NCBI GenBank assembly: GCA_963778225.1 | Contig: CAVZTR010000010.1 | Span: forward strand, 310,001 to 374,000 | Length of the DNA: 64,000 nucleotides | Direction: 5' to 3' | Origin: JAGVSR01 sp963778225 | GTDB lineage: Bacteria; Pseudomonadota; Alphaproteobacteria; Rhizobiales; Hyphomicrobiaceae | Part shown: positions 50,549 to 58,194 of the stretch, in pieces | How positions within the stretch are numbered: position 1 is the stretch's first letter | How the letters are laid out: each line of letters opens with the position of its first letter | Notes under the pieces: model-generated | Told to the model about the DNA's origin: nothing | The model's database searches: none | What the model saw: only the letters and a program-made list of their open reading frames with translations | Translations under genes and position numbers: made by a program

Positions 50549-51469
50549 TCAACTCCAGCGGCGGTTCGACCACATCCACTGCTCCGGCGTCTCCCGCACC
50601 CATGCTTCGAACTGAAGCTGCATTTCGGTCATGATGGTGCGAATGTCGTCCGAAGGGTTCGCGGTGCGGGGCACGCGCAGTTCTTTGATCTCGACCACGA
50701 AGCGGCTTTCGTTGCCCACGCGGCGGCAGCATGACATCCACATGCGGCTGCCCACCCGGCGCGCGACCATGGCGCCGATCGCCTGCGTCTGCGCGGGCTT
50801 TCCGAAGAACGGCACGGCAACCCCTGTCCGATCGAACAGATCGCACACGAGACCCAAGCGCCCGCCTTTGCGCACGAAATCGTTCAGGATGCGCGCCGTC
50901 TTCTGGTCGTCGCCGTGGTCACCCTCCACGCGGCCCCGCCCAAACAATCCACCCGGATAAAGATCGCGCCGAAGGTAGCGCAGATATCGATCGACATACG
51001 GATTGTTCACCGAACGATAGACGGCGGCTGGATTGGCGTTGGCGATGACGAACGGCCAAATCGCGAGTTCCCAATTCCCCATATGCAGCGACACGCCGAT
51101 GGCTGGGCCGAGCTTGTCCTTGTAACGGCGGAATACGTGTTCGGGCGAGATCGCAATGCGGCTGTGGTCGGCAATGAGCTTGTCGATCTGGATCGTCTCG
51201 ACCATGATCCGGCCGAGGTTTTCCCAGTGCGCGAGGCAGATCGCGAGCCGTTCCGCGTCGGTCTTCTCCGGGAATGCTATCTTGAGATTGTCCAGCGCCC
51301 GCTCATGCCGCTTTGGACTGAAGATCGGAGCGAGTCGCCGCCACCACCAGGCCGAAAACCGCGCCGCCGTGTCGAGCGGAAGCACGCGGAACGGCCCGGT
51401 GATGAGACGTAGCGCGACGTGTTCGAGACGAAATTGCAAATCGCGCAGGGGCGACGGTTCGGCGGTCAT
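50549..51469 (-). CDS. LpxL/HtrB family acyltransferase
   Basis: A 306-residue membrane-associated enzyme that adds acyl chains to lipid A or related glycolipids. The catalytic H-x4-E motif is SLHMGNWE (His129 and Glu134), preceded by the family pattern ERALDNLKIAFPEKTDAERLAI, and followed by VYRSVNNPYVDRYLRYLR. It is shorter than some enterobacterial LpxL proteins but within family range. It is convergent with the GH3 gene by two bases, and is followed upstream by the UbiH-type gene on the same strand (31-base gap). Confidence 0.87.
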   Translation of the reverse strand: MTAEPSPLRDLQFRLEHVALRLITGPFRVLPLDTAARFSAWWWRRLAPIFSPKRHERALDNLKIAFPEKTDAERLAICLAHWENLGRIMVETIQIDKLIADHSRIAISPEHVFRRYKDKLGPAIGVSLHMGNWELAIWPFVIANANPAAVYRSVNNPYVDRYLRYLRRDLYPGGLFGRGRVEGDHGDDQKTARILNDFVRKGGRLGLVCDLFDRTGVAVPFFGKPAQTQAIGAMVARRVGSRMWMSCCRRVGNESRFVVEIKELRVPRTANPSDDIRTIMTEMQLQFEAWVRETPEQWMWSNRRWS

Positions 51470-51500
51470 CCGAGCCTCATGCGCGGGCTCTCATCATCCG

Positions 51501-52778
51501 TCAAGCGGGAGACAGCATTCCGGCGGTCGCGTGCCCCGCCCGCAGGAGATCGATTCCGCCGCTGCGCATGAGCGTCGGAACGTAGGACGTCGGCTGCACA
51601 CCTTCTTTCACGACGAGGCGGCGCAGGGAGTCGAAATTATTCAGCACATGCAACCCAAAGCCGCGCATCAGATGCACGGGCAGATAAGGCGATAGCAGTG
51701 TGCGGTTGAGGAGATCGATGGCCGTGATGCGGCCGTTCACGTCCGGCGCGCGCAACGCGCTGTAGCGGTCCATCACTGCCGACCCGCCCGGATCGCGGCC
51801 CCCAGATACGGCGTCGCTGACGCAATCGGCAAGTGTGGCAGCATCGCGCAATCCCAGGTTCAGACCCTGCGCCCCGATCGGCGGAATGACGTGCCCAGAC
51901 TCGCCGACGAGTGCCACCCGGTTGCGGCCGAACACGTCCGGCGTCAGCCCGCTCAGCGGAAACTTTGCCCGCGGACCGACTTCGCCAACTGTTCCGAGAA
52001 GGCCGCCGAGCCGCACCTCGATAGCGCGCCGGAATTCCGTCTCCGAGAGCCCACTCAGCCGTTCTGCCTCCGCCGGCTCCTCCACCCACACCAGCGACGA
52101 ATATCGTCCCGGCATCGGCACCGTCGTGAAGGGTCCCACCGCGCGATGGAACTCCGTGGAGATGCCGTCGTGGGGACGCTGATGAGCAAACCAAGTCACC
52201 ACCGCTGTTTGCGGATAGCTCCACGTCTTGACCGTGATGCCGGCGGCGTCCCGTGTCGGGGATTTGCGCCCATCGGCGGCAACAGCGAGAGGCGCGCTGA
52301 GTTCAGGCCCTTCGCCAAGGACGACCGTTGCTCGGCCCTGGCCGATCCGGACCGCCTGCACGCCGGCGGTGGTGACCACGGTGATCCCCGCCGTCGCGGC
52401 GACGCGAGCCGACAGGGCGTCGACAAGGGCGTCGTTGGGAACGTTGAAGCCAAACGCTTCGAGCCCGGCTTCATGGGCATTGAATTTCACTTCGGGTGCC
52501 CGAAACAGCCGGCCGGTGTCGTCGATCAATCGGATCGTTTTTAGCGGCTCACAGACGTCCTTCAGCCCGTCCCACACGCCGAGGTTTCGCAAGAGTTCTA
52601 TCGATCCTGCGAAGAGGGCGGCCGTCCGCCGGTCGCGATCGAACCCACCCGGCCGATGAGGCCCGGCAGCTAGCGTGACGGGAACATCAGTCGCCGCCAG
52701 CGCAAGAGCGGAAGCAAGACCAGCGGGACCGCCTCCGACGACGATCACTGACTTATCTGCTGCTGAGGCGGTCCTCAT
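51501..52778 (-). CDS. UbiH/UbiF/Coq6 family FAD-dependent monooxygenase
   Basis: A 425-residue flavoprotein hydroxylase, probably of ubiquinone biosynthesis. The dinucleotide-binding motif VVGGGPAGLASALALA is near residues 13-28, and the second FAD motif is VGESGHVIPPIGAQGLNLGLRDAATLADC near 295-320, with DG in the middle (VAADGRKSPTR). This order is that of UbiH/UbiF/VisC/Coq6 enzymes; position specificity cannot be told from sequence. It has no other ubiquinone gene next to it. Confidence 0.9.
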   Translation of the reverse strand: MRTASAADKSVIVVGGGPAGLASALALAATDVPVTLAAGPHRPGGFDRDRRTAALFAGSIELLRNLGVWDGLKDVCEPLKTIRLIDDTGRLFRAPEVKFNAHEAGLEAFGFNVPNDALVDALSARVAATAGITVVTTAGVQAVRIGQGRATVVLGEGPELSAPLAVAADGRKSPTRDAAGITVKTWSYPQTAVVTWFAHQRPHDGISTEFHRAVGPFTTVPMPGRYSSLVWVEEPAEAERLSGLSETEFRRAIEVRLGGLLGTVGEVGPRAKFPLSGLTPDVFGRNRVALVGESGHVIPPIGAQGLNLGLRDAATLADCVSDAVSGGRDPGGSAVMDRYSALRAPDVNGRITAIDLLNRTLLSPYLPVHLMRGFGLHVLNNFDSLRRLVVKEGVQPTSYVPTLMRSGGIDLLRAGHATAGMLSPA

Positions 52779-53414
52779 GGAATCGGTTCATCCTGCATGT
52801 GCCTGCGGGTGGACAGTAGCCGGGCCACCGGTCGGTCGCCAGATGCTGTTCATACGGCTGCGATCAGCCGCTGAAGCAAGTGTCACAATTAATTCTCACA
52901 ATGATGAAGTCTAGCAAGCCTTGCCAACTTCAGCTCGACCTCAGGATCACCGGTCCAGTGGCGCTGATCCGCGGTGGTGGTGACCAGCCGGGTGAAGGCC
53001 GTCGTTACAACTTGATCGACGGCCATCTGGGGCGAAAACGATACTTGGGAAATGGCCTTGGGGTACATTCTCGGGCTTGAAGCTCTCTGCGGGCATCCCC
53101 GGCTTCTCACCTTCTGATTAGCGCGCCAAAGAACCAGCTACTTCTATGCGTCTGAACTTGGGATCGAACGGAAGTGGATACTGGCGTCTGATTTGAAGGG
53201 GGCTGCCTCAGGGAAGCTCCCTTTTTATGTGTGCAATCAGAGTTTTCTGGCGGTCAGGCTTGCTTTGTGGCTTCAATGTCACATGACGAAGAAACCACAC
53301 CGCTGGCACAATCCTTCAGGTGCCATTAAGAGCAGCCGTCCCATCCTTGTTTTCGACAGGTGCGAGCGTCATTGTCCGGATCAAGAGTTCGTCCGGAGCG
53401 GGGTTTTGCGGACC
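52779..53414. other. Gene-poor region upstream of a small secreted protein
   Basis: About 636 bases in which I see no supported gene; the open frames have no start site context or known features. A short hairpin AGGGA-AGC-TCCCT followed by TTTT (53210-53226) resembles a weak terminator, suggesting that a short transcript may end here. No tRNA or other structured RNA is recognised. Confidence 0.35.
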
Positions 53415-53780
53415 ATGAAGTTAAGACACGTCGTTGGCCTATCGGCCGTGCTGTTGGGCGCAGCACTGCCGGCGATGGCTTTTCAGGAACAGACCGTGGG
53501 TGGCGCGCCTCAGGCGCAGTCATCGCAGCCTGATGCTGCTCCCCAGCCGGGTTCAGGCACCCAACCGGCTGAAATGCAATTGACGCCTGAAGAGGCGCAA
53601 AAGCCGTCGGAAGGCACAGAGGTGCGCATTCCAGGTCTTGGTAAATTGGGCGTCCTCCCCAAGATGGATTTTGGTCTTGAGCTTCTCTACGGGGCCAATG
53701 AAGCCCGCCCCGTCACGCCCGATCCGCAGGATCAGTCCGATGATCTTCAGATCCGCGGAAGTGTGAAGCACAACTTCTGA
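53415..53780 (+). CDS. Small secreted protein of unknown function
   Basis: A 121-residue protein with signal peptide MKLRHVVGLSAVLLGAALPAMAFQ. The mature chain is Gln/Pro/Ala-rich, then has a predicted short beta region 'KLGVLPKMDFGLELLYG' and ends 'IRGSVKHNF' with a terminal Phe, which hints at an outer membrane or periplasmic location. The frame opens upstream to 53193, but only ATG 53415 gives a signal peptide. A terminator follows 31 bases after the stop. No family is recognised; it opens the stress-linked end of the window. Confidence 0.7.
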   Translation: MKLRHVVGLSAVLLGAALPAMAFQEQTVGGAPQAQSSQPDAAPQPGSGTQPAEMQLTPEEAQKPSEGTEVRIPGLGKLGVLPKMDFGLELLYGANEARPVTPDPQDQSDDLQIRGSVKHNF

Positions 53781-53811
53781 TACGGATAACGTGACGTGTT
53801 CGCGCGCTTTG

Positions 53812-53840
53812 AACGGGAGCCCAATGGCTCCCGTTTGTTA
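53812..53840 (+). terminator. Rho-independent terminator
   Basis: A perfect ten-pair stem (53812-53821 with 53826-53835, loop CAAT) is followed by T-rich TGTTATTT. It ends the small secreted protein gene. Confidence 0.8.
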
Positions 53841-53866
53841 TTTGGCCGTCAGCTTCGGGGTCATCT

Positions 53867-54007
53867 CTAGAAAAAGCACGCAACGATCCCCACCGTGATC
53901 AGGCAGACGCCGGCAATTATCGTCACACTTGCCAACCATTTCTCACTTGAAGTCGGTGGCGCGGGTGGAGGTGGCGGAGGCGGTATCCATTCCATTCGAG
54001 AGAGCAT
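53867..54007 (-). CDS. Possible small single-pass membrane protein
   Basis: A 46-residue frame beginning MLSRMEWIPPPPPPPAPP and ending in a strongly hydrophobic helix WLASVTIIAGVCLITVGIVAC. The poly-Pro plus one helix pattern is common in small bacterial membrane proteins. GGGA lies ahead of ATG 54007; ATG 53995 is an alternative. Because of its size and weak start context it may be chance. Confidence 0.35.
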   Translation of the reverse strand: MLSRMEWIPPPPPPPAPPTSSEKWLASVTIIAGVCLITVGIVACFF

Positions 54008-54126
54008 GGCTGTCGGTCCCGATTGGGCCACTGCCGACCTGAGCCGGCAGGCGCTCGGCTGTTTCATCGAACAACACCACCCCGATGCATTGGTTTCCAA
54101 CGCGACGTGCGCCTCCGATCGCGTGC

Positions 54127-54151
54127 GGAACCAAACTCAGATGAGCCTGTT
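54127..54151 (+). promoter_or_regulatory. EcfG-type promoter candidate for the 54185 operon
   Basis: GGAAC (54127-54131), 17 bases, then GTT (54149-54151). This matches the general stress promoter pattern GGAAC-N16/17-NGTT. It ends 34 bases upstream of the ATG at 54185. Confidence 0.6.
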
Positions 54152-54184
54152 GTCCAGGTACACCAACGGCAATCTGAGGCTTTA

Positions 54185-54436
54185 ATGATGCGTGGACACT
54201 TCAGACGGGCGGCAGCTTTCCGCCTCGCATACGCAGCACCGCTGGCACTCGTTCCAGCCGTCGCGATCGCACAGGAAGCGCCATCGACAACGCCGTCGAC
54301 GACGTCCGGCGACCCAGTTGGAACATTGATGATGTTCACGCTCGGCGTGGCTCTGGCCATCGGCGTGCTGCTACTCGCCAACTTTCTTCGCAAGCGATCC
54401 AATCGCGACGCTATGAGGAGTACCAACGATGAATGA
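54185..54436 (+). CDS. Small exported or membrane protein
   Basis: An 83-residue protein: N-terminal hydrophobic segment (about 9-28, AAFRLAYAAPLALVPAVAIAQ) with an AxA-like cleavage site, a Ser/Thr/Pro stretch (APSTTPSTTSG), then a clear membrane helix LMMFTLGVALAIGVLLLANFL and a basic tail KRSNRD. It is the first gene of a two-gene unit; the stop overlaps the start of the next gene by eight bases. An EcfG-type promoter candidate lies just upstream. The role is unknown. Confidence 0.6.
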   Translation: MMRGHFRRAAAFRLAYAAPLALVPAVAIAQEAPSTTPSTTSGDPVGTLMMFTLGVALAIGVLLLANFLRKRSNRDAMRSTNDE

Positions 54437-54812
54437 TTTACCCGTCGGTCGTCCGACTGGCTCCGGCCCGATGCCAAATGCGGGTCCTGGTTACCCTCCA
54501 TCGACCGATCGCTCGATCCCACCGCGCTCGGATCTCGGCGGTGACCGCGCATCTGAATCCACAACGCTTCGCGGTCGCGTCGATCGGCGTCCCGTTGGTT
54601 TGGGCTCGATCATTGGATTTTTTATCGGTCTGATGTTCGTCTTTATCTTGGCCGCCGCCGTGGCGCAGTTCGCCGTTCGCGGCGATCGCCAGCAAGCCGG
54701 AGAAGCCCCGGCCGCCCCTGCTGTGACGCAAGATCAAGCCCCGGCCGCACCGTCGCCGCCTGCCGATGGCAACCCGGCTGGCAATACATCGCGCGATGCC
54801 GTAACGCCTTAA
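54429..54812 (+). CDS. Single-pass membrane protein of unknown function
   Basis: A 127-residue protein. It has a Pro/Gly-rich N-terminal 50 residues, one membrane helix (GSIIGFFIGLMFVFILAAAVAQFA, about 58-81) and an Ala/Pro/Gln-rich C-terminal tail. A strong GAGGAG site precedes ATG 54429. It overlaps the previous small membrane gene by eight bases, so the two proteins are likely made together and may interact. A strong terminator follows. No family recognised. Confidence 0.75.
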   Translation: MNDLPVGRPTGSGPMPNAGPGYPPSTDRSIPPRSDLGGDRASESTTLRGRVDRRPVGLGSIIGFFIGLMFVFILAAAVAQFAVRGDRQQAGEAPAAPAVTQDQAPAAPSPPADGNPAGNTSRDAVTP

Positions 54813-54840
54813 TCGATGCGATGATCAACGCATTTGGAAG

Positions 54841-54874
54841 CCCCGCGATGAGCCACGTCATCGCGGGGTCTTTT
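54841..54874 (+). terminator. Rho-independent terminator
   Basis: A perfect eleven-pair stem (54841-54851 with 54858-54868, six-base loop) followed by TCTTTTA ends the two-gene small membrane protein unit. It reaches the stop of the convergent PLP-fold gene. Confidence 0.85.
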
Positions 54875-56153
54875 ATGCCGTGGTGTCCGAGATCTGTCGG
54901 CTGCAAACACCACTTGGCGCGCTGACAGTCTTCCGAAGCCAGGCTTCGATGGTTCCAATCGCCCGTTCGATGAGGCTCAGCGGCAGATCACCCACGGACA
55001 AACGGAGCCCGATACGTCCGCTCTGAGGATCCTCGAACCAATCGCAGCCGAGAAAATCAAATCCGAACGATCCGGCATGCCGGGCAGGAATGTCGTCATC
55101 GACAAGCATCTCGACCAGCCCAGCGGCAGCTTCAGAAGCTTCCTCCTTGCGAGTGTAGAAAGCTGGATAGAAGACGATGTAGAGCCCATGCGCAAACGAA
55201 CGGACGTCGAGTTCGACCAACCGCCGCAGATGCACCTCTATCAGCCGCGTACAGCGAATAGTCCATGCCGAGCGGGCACGGCTCAGGCCGCGATACATCT
55301 CACCACTGGCGAACGGCGGGAAATGCAAAGGCAGCGCCGCCGCACCTGTAAGACGGATGAAGTCGGCAACGAGGCAATTCAGTGCTGTCTCAGAGCCGCC
55401 CGCCTGACCCTTTGTCACGACGACGGAGCCGAGCCGTCCGTAATCGAGGCCCAGGCAGTCCAACTTGGTGTGGCTGCGGATCAGGATGAGCGGCACATCC
55501 AAATCCCGAGCGACCGTGGTGATGGCGCGGATCCGAGAGGAGGACGCAGCGAAACAGGACGTGTCGAACAACGCAACAGCGGCATCTTTCAATCGCGTCC
55601 GCGCCGTCAGCGGCGTATCTACCGTAGAATCGATGACCACGATGCGCGCGCTGCGGTCATGTTCATCCGCTCGCAGAAGCTCGATGAGTTCGCGCGTCTC
55701 GGGATAGCCGTCCGCTCTCGCCTCGAAGCTGCAGCCGGGCCATAGGCGTTGAACCGCGAGGAGCGCTGCCGCCAGCGCAGCCATGCCAGACGTGGTGTAC
55801 TGCGTCGGAAGCAACTGCGTCTCCAAGCCCCGGACCGAATAGGCCGAGGGCCCCGCCACCGCAAGGTCCGCGCGCTGATACTCATAGTCAAACTGGAACG
55901 CACCTGAACCACACGGGCCCGATTTCCACCGCGTCTCTGTTTGGGACCACTGCGCGGCGGCCAACTCCGCACGGCACAGCGCCGCGCTTTTGAATTTTCG
56001 CTTGAGCAAACCGTCAAGATGACCTGTTCGCGGTGGTGGAGGGGGATGAGCGAGATGCTGTTCGATGAGGGCGAGCTCATCGATCTTACGCTGCATGTAC
56101 TGCGAATAGCCCGTCCGTGACCCCACCGCCGTTCCGGGCGGGCGACCATTCAT
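54873..56153 (-). CDS. PLP-dependent aminotransferase-fold protein, family not recognised
   Basis: A 426-residue protein with marks of fold type I PLP enzymes: a phosphate-binding loop TTSGMAAL (120-127), a possible cofactor Asp in FDTSC (Asp197), and a likely Schiff-base Lys in RSHTKLDCLG (Lys230). The order and spacing resemble Cys/Met-metabolism type enzymes, but the loop sequences are unusual and I cannot name a substrate. It starts eight bases after the sodC stop with GAGGA upstream of the ATG, so it is cotranscribed with sodC. The N-terminal 60 residues are Pro-rich and basic, an extra feature for this fold. Confidence 0.65.
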   Translation of the reverse strand: MNGRPPGTAVGSRTGYSQYMQRKIDELALIEQHLAHPPPPPRTGHLDGLLKRKFKSAALCRAELAAAQWSQTETRWKSGPCGSGAFQFDYEYQRADLAVAGPSAYSVRGLETQLLPTQYTTSGMAALAAALLAVQRLWPGCSFEARADGYPETRELIELLRADEHDRSARIVVIDSTVDTPLTARTRLKDAAVALFDTSCFAASSSRIRAITTVARDLDVPLILIRSHTKLDCLGLDYGRLGSVVVTKGQAGGSETALNCLVADFIRLTGAAALPLHFPPFASGEMYRGLSRARSAWTIRCTRLIEVHLRRLVELDVRSFAHGLYIVFYPAFYTRKEEASEAAAGLVEMLVDDDIPARHAGSFGFDFLGCDWFEDPQSGRIGLRLSVGDLPLSLIERAIGTIEAWLRKTVSAPSGVCSRQISDTTA

Positions 56154-56160
56154 GGGGTCC

Positions 56161-56739
56161 TCATGGAATGATGCCGCATGCGATCCGGTCGCCCCCGCCC
56201 CCCATCGGCGGTTCATCCGAGTAAGTGTCGCCGCCGGCGTGGATCATAAGACTGCGCCCGCGGATCTCAGCGAGCGTCAAGCCCGGCACGACGAACGCAC
56301 TGCGCTGTTGATCCCCATCTGCAGCGATGTTGAGCAGTGGCAGGTCACCCTTGTGCCCGCCCTTGCCTGGACCTGCATGCGTTCCCGTTTTCTCTGGATC
56401 GTAGTGTCCGCCGGCAGCACCCGCCGCTTCCATCTTGCCGTCTTTTTCCTTCGGCCCACAGTTCCCCATTTCGTGCACATGAAAACCGTGCGGGCCGACG
56501 GGCAGCCGCGTGCCGACGATGACGATTTGAAGACCTTGCGGCGCCTGCACTAGCTCCGCCCGGGCAACGGGCTCGCCGACGCCCGACGTCGTGACGGCGT
56601 TCAATGTCACGCTGACGCTCTCGCCCTCTGGCGGCGTCGGCGTCTGCGCTTGCACCGACGTGATGCCGAAAGCGACTACGAAACAACCGGCGATTAGACC
56701 TGAACCGCCGCTGAGCGAGTGAAGAACACGACACTGCAC
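56161..56739 (-). CDS. sodC: Copper/zinc superoxide dismutase
   Basis: A 192-residue exported enzyme that disproportionates superoxide in the periplasm. Copper and zinc ligands are visible in HGFHVHEMGNC (two His), GGHYDP and HKGDLPLLN, and the C-terminal GGGGDRIACGII holds the disulfide Cys. The N-terminus LIAGCFVVAFGITSVQAQ is a signal peptide. GTG 56739 is chosen: GGAG lies about nine bases upstream and the signal peptide starts there; the frame is open to 56808. An EcfG-type promoter candidate lies upstream and the PLP-fold gene follows directly. Confidence 0.93.
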   Translation of the reverse strand: MQCRVLHSLSGGSGLIAGCFVVAFGITSVQAQTPTPPEGESVSVTLNAVTTSGVGEPVARAELVQAPQGLQIVIVGTRLPVGPHGFHVHEMGNCGPKEKDGKMEAAGAAGGHYDPEKTGTHAGPGKGGHKGDLPLLNIAADGDQQRSAFVVPGLTLAEIRGRSLMIHAGGDTYSDEPPMGGGGDRIACGIIP

Positions 56740-56870
56740 GGAAACGCACTCCACGCTGCAAAAGACTGAGGGAAAGGAATGGCGGCTCGCGAGCCGGGCA
56801 TCGATCACGAGCCGCCGGCAGACGCCGTGGGGGGGGGGAGGGACTGGGGGACGGCGCCTGTCCGCCCCTC

Positions 56871-56895
56871 AACCTCTCCCCGCGTCAATGGTTCC
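56871..56895 (-). promoter_or_regulatory. EcfG-type promoter candidate for sodC
   Basis: On the minus strand GGAAC (56895-56891), 16 bases, then GGTT (56874-56871). It lies about 130 bases upstream of the sodC start and just after the PRC-barrel gene stop at 56907. Confidence 0.55.
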
Positions 56896-56906
56896 ACGTC
56901 AGCGCG

Positions 56907-57395
56907 TTAGCCGCTCGTGCCACGACGCTCCCACTGCGGCGCGTTCGAAAGCGCGTCCTTCGTGGCATCGATCGTGATGACTTCGTCATTGTCGTCGTCA
57001 CGTGTGATCTTGAGCGAATTGAAGGCGACGGCCACGTCACGTTCGCCCATGCCGAGGAAGCCACCGACACCGATCACCACCGCGCGCACCTTGCCGTCGT
57101 TGGCAAGGATCAGTTCGTTCACGTCGCCGATGTTTTCGCCCGCATTGTTGCGAACTGTAGTTCCGATGATTTCACTCGCCGGCCAGTCGTCGTTTGCCTT
57201 CTGATACCAAGTGACGTTGCCGCTCTTCATCGCCTGCTCGTTCGCTTTGGTCGTCGAAGGCGGGGTGGCGGAAGGCTGCTGCGCTGCGGGCCGCTCGGTG
57301 GTTTGCGGAGTGGTCGTCGTCGGGGGCGTTGTTGTCTGCGCGACTGCATAACCGGTCATCAGACTTAGGGCAGCAAGGCTTACAAATGCTTTCAT
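56907..57395 (-). CDS. PRC-barrel domain protein, exported
   Basis: A 162-residue protein. The signal peptide is MKAFVSLAALSLMTGYAVAQ, followed by a Thr/Pro/Gln-rich linker and a C-terminal PRC-barrel (about 80-155) with SEIIGTTVRNNAGENIGDVNELILANDGKVRAVVIGVGGFLGMGE and DVAVAFNSLKI. PRC-barrel proteins of this exported type are common among alphaproteobacterial general stress genes. ATG 57395 has GGAGG upstream and yields the signal peptide. It is divergent from the DUF892 gene, and an EcfG-type promoter candidate lies 99 bases upstream. Confidence 0.85.
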   Translation of the reverse strand: MKAFVSLAALSLMTGYAVAQTTTPPTTTTPQTTERPAAQQPSATPPSTTKANEQAMKSGNVTWYQKANDDWPASEIIGTTVRNNAGENIGDVNELILANDGKVRAVVIGVGGFLGMGERDVAVAFNSLKITRDDDNDEVITIDATKDALSNAPQWERRGTSG

Positions 57396-57493
57396 GGCAG
57401 TACCTCCAGGTTGTCGACGGATGCAGGTCAGGCCACGTTCAAACAAACGAACTGCTCGACGTTGAAATCCTCGACTTTGCAACGGGACACTTG

Positions 57494-57519
57494 AACGTGG
57501 CGGCTGCCTGAATGGTTCC
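57494..57519 (-). promoter_or_regulatory. EcfG-type promoter candidate for the PRC-barrel gene
   Basis: On the minus strand GGAAC (57519-57515), 17 bases, then CGTT (57497-57494). It ends 99 bases before the ATG at 57395. The plus-strand site at 57529 is ten bases away, giving a divergent promoter pair. Confidence 0.65.
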
Positions 57520-57528
57520 AAGGCAAGC

Positions 57529-57553
57529 GGAACCAGAACGACGTGGGCTGGTT
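57529..57553 (+). promoter_or_regulatory. EcfG-type promoter candidate for the DUF892 gene
   Basis: GGAAC (57529-57533), 17 bases, then GTT (57551-57553), preceded by G. It ends 71 bases upstream of ATG 57624. Confidence 0.65.
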
Positions 57554-57623
57554 CAACATCATGACCGTGCGCGAACCGTGACACCGGGGCACGGGCGGAA
57601 AACCAAACCTGAGGACGCACGCC

Positions 57624-58109
57624 ATGAAAACGTTGAAAGACCTGTTCGTGCATACTCTGCAGGACGTTTATTATGCGGAGCAGCGGATCATGGAATCGCT
57701 GCCGATGATGATCGAAAAGGCAGAGACCAACGAGTTGCGCAACGTGCTTAACGCGCACCTTGCCGAGACTGAAAAACAGATCCAGCGCCTCGATGAGGTT
57801 TTCGAACTCGTCGATGAAACGCCCTCGACCGAAGAGTGCGAGGCTGTCGATGGTCTTCTCGAGGAAGCCGAAGAAGTTATGAGCGAGATCGATGACAAGT
57901 CGGTTCTTGATGCCGGCATTATCGCGGCCGGTCAGGCCGTCGAGCATTACGAAATCGCACGCTATGGCACGCTGATCGCCTGGGCCGACCAGATCGGCCT
58001 CGGCCAGGCAAAGGGTTTGCTGGAACAGACACTCGAAGAAGAAAAACGTGCCGACAAGCTACTGACCGAAGTGGCGCTCCAGAACGTGAACCGCCAGGCT
58101 GCCGAGTAA
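57624..58109 (+). CDS. DUF892 (YciE/YciF-like) protein
   Basis: A 161-residue all-helical protein of the ferritin-like DUF892 family. Visible blocks are MKTLKDLFVHTLQDVYYAEQRIMESLP at the start and AVEHYEIARYGTLIAWADQIG near residues 105-125, both holding the Glu/His residues expected at a dinuclear metal site. These proteins appear on stress (YciE and YciF of enterobacteria); the reaction is not established. An EcfG-type promoter candidate precedes it and a strong terminator follows. Confidence 0.9.
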   Translation: MKTLKDLFVHTLQDVYYAEQRIMESLPMMIEKAETNELRNVLNAHLAETEKQIQRLDEVFELVDETPSTEECEAVDGLLEEAEEVMSEIDDKSVLDAGIIAAGQAVEHYEIARYGTLIAWADQIGLGQAKGLLEQTLEEEKRADKLLTEVALQNVNRQAAE

Positions 58110-58115
58110 AAATAG

Positions 58116-58150
58116 ACCGCCGCTGGAAACACCCAGCGGCGGTTTGTTTT
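58116..58150 (+). terminator. Rho-independent terminator
   Basis: A perfect eleven-pair stem (58116-58126 with 58133-58143, six-base loop) is followed by TTGTTTT. It ends the DUF892 gene and faces the convergent Ku gene. Confidence 0.88.
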
Positions 58151-58194
58151 CGGTCGAGCAAAGCGGGCCCGTTCAATCTCTCACTGCGCAGCCC

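Noticed and set aside
52779..53414. Structured RNA or hidden gene in the 636-base gap
   Set aside because: No tRNA, rRNA fragment or conserved RNA motif could be recognised; only a short hairpin with TTTT is seen.
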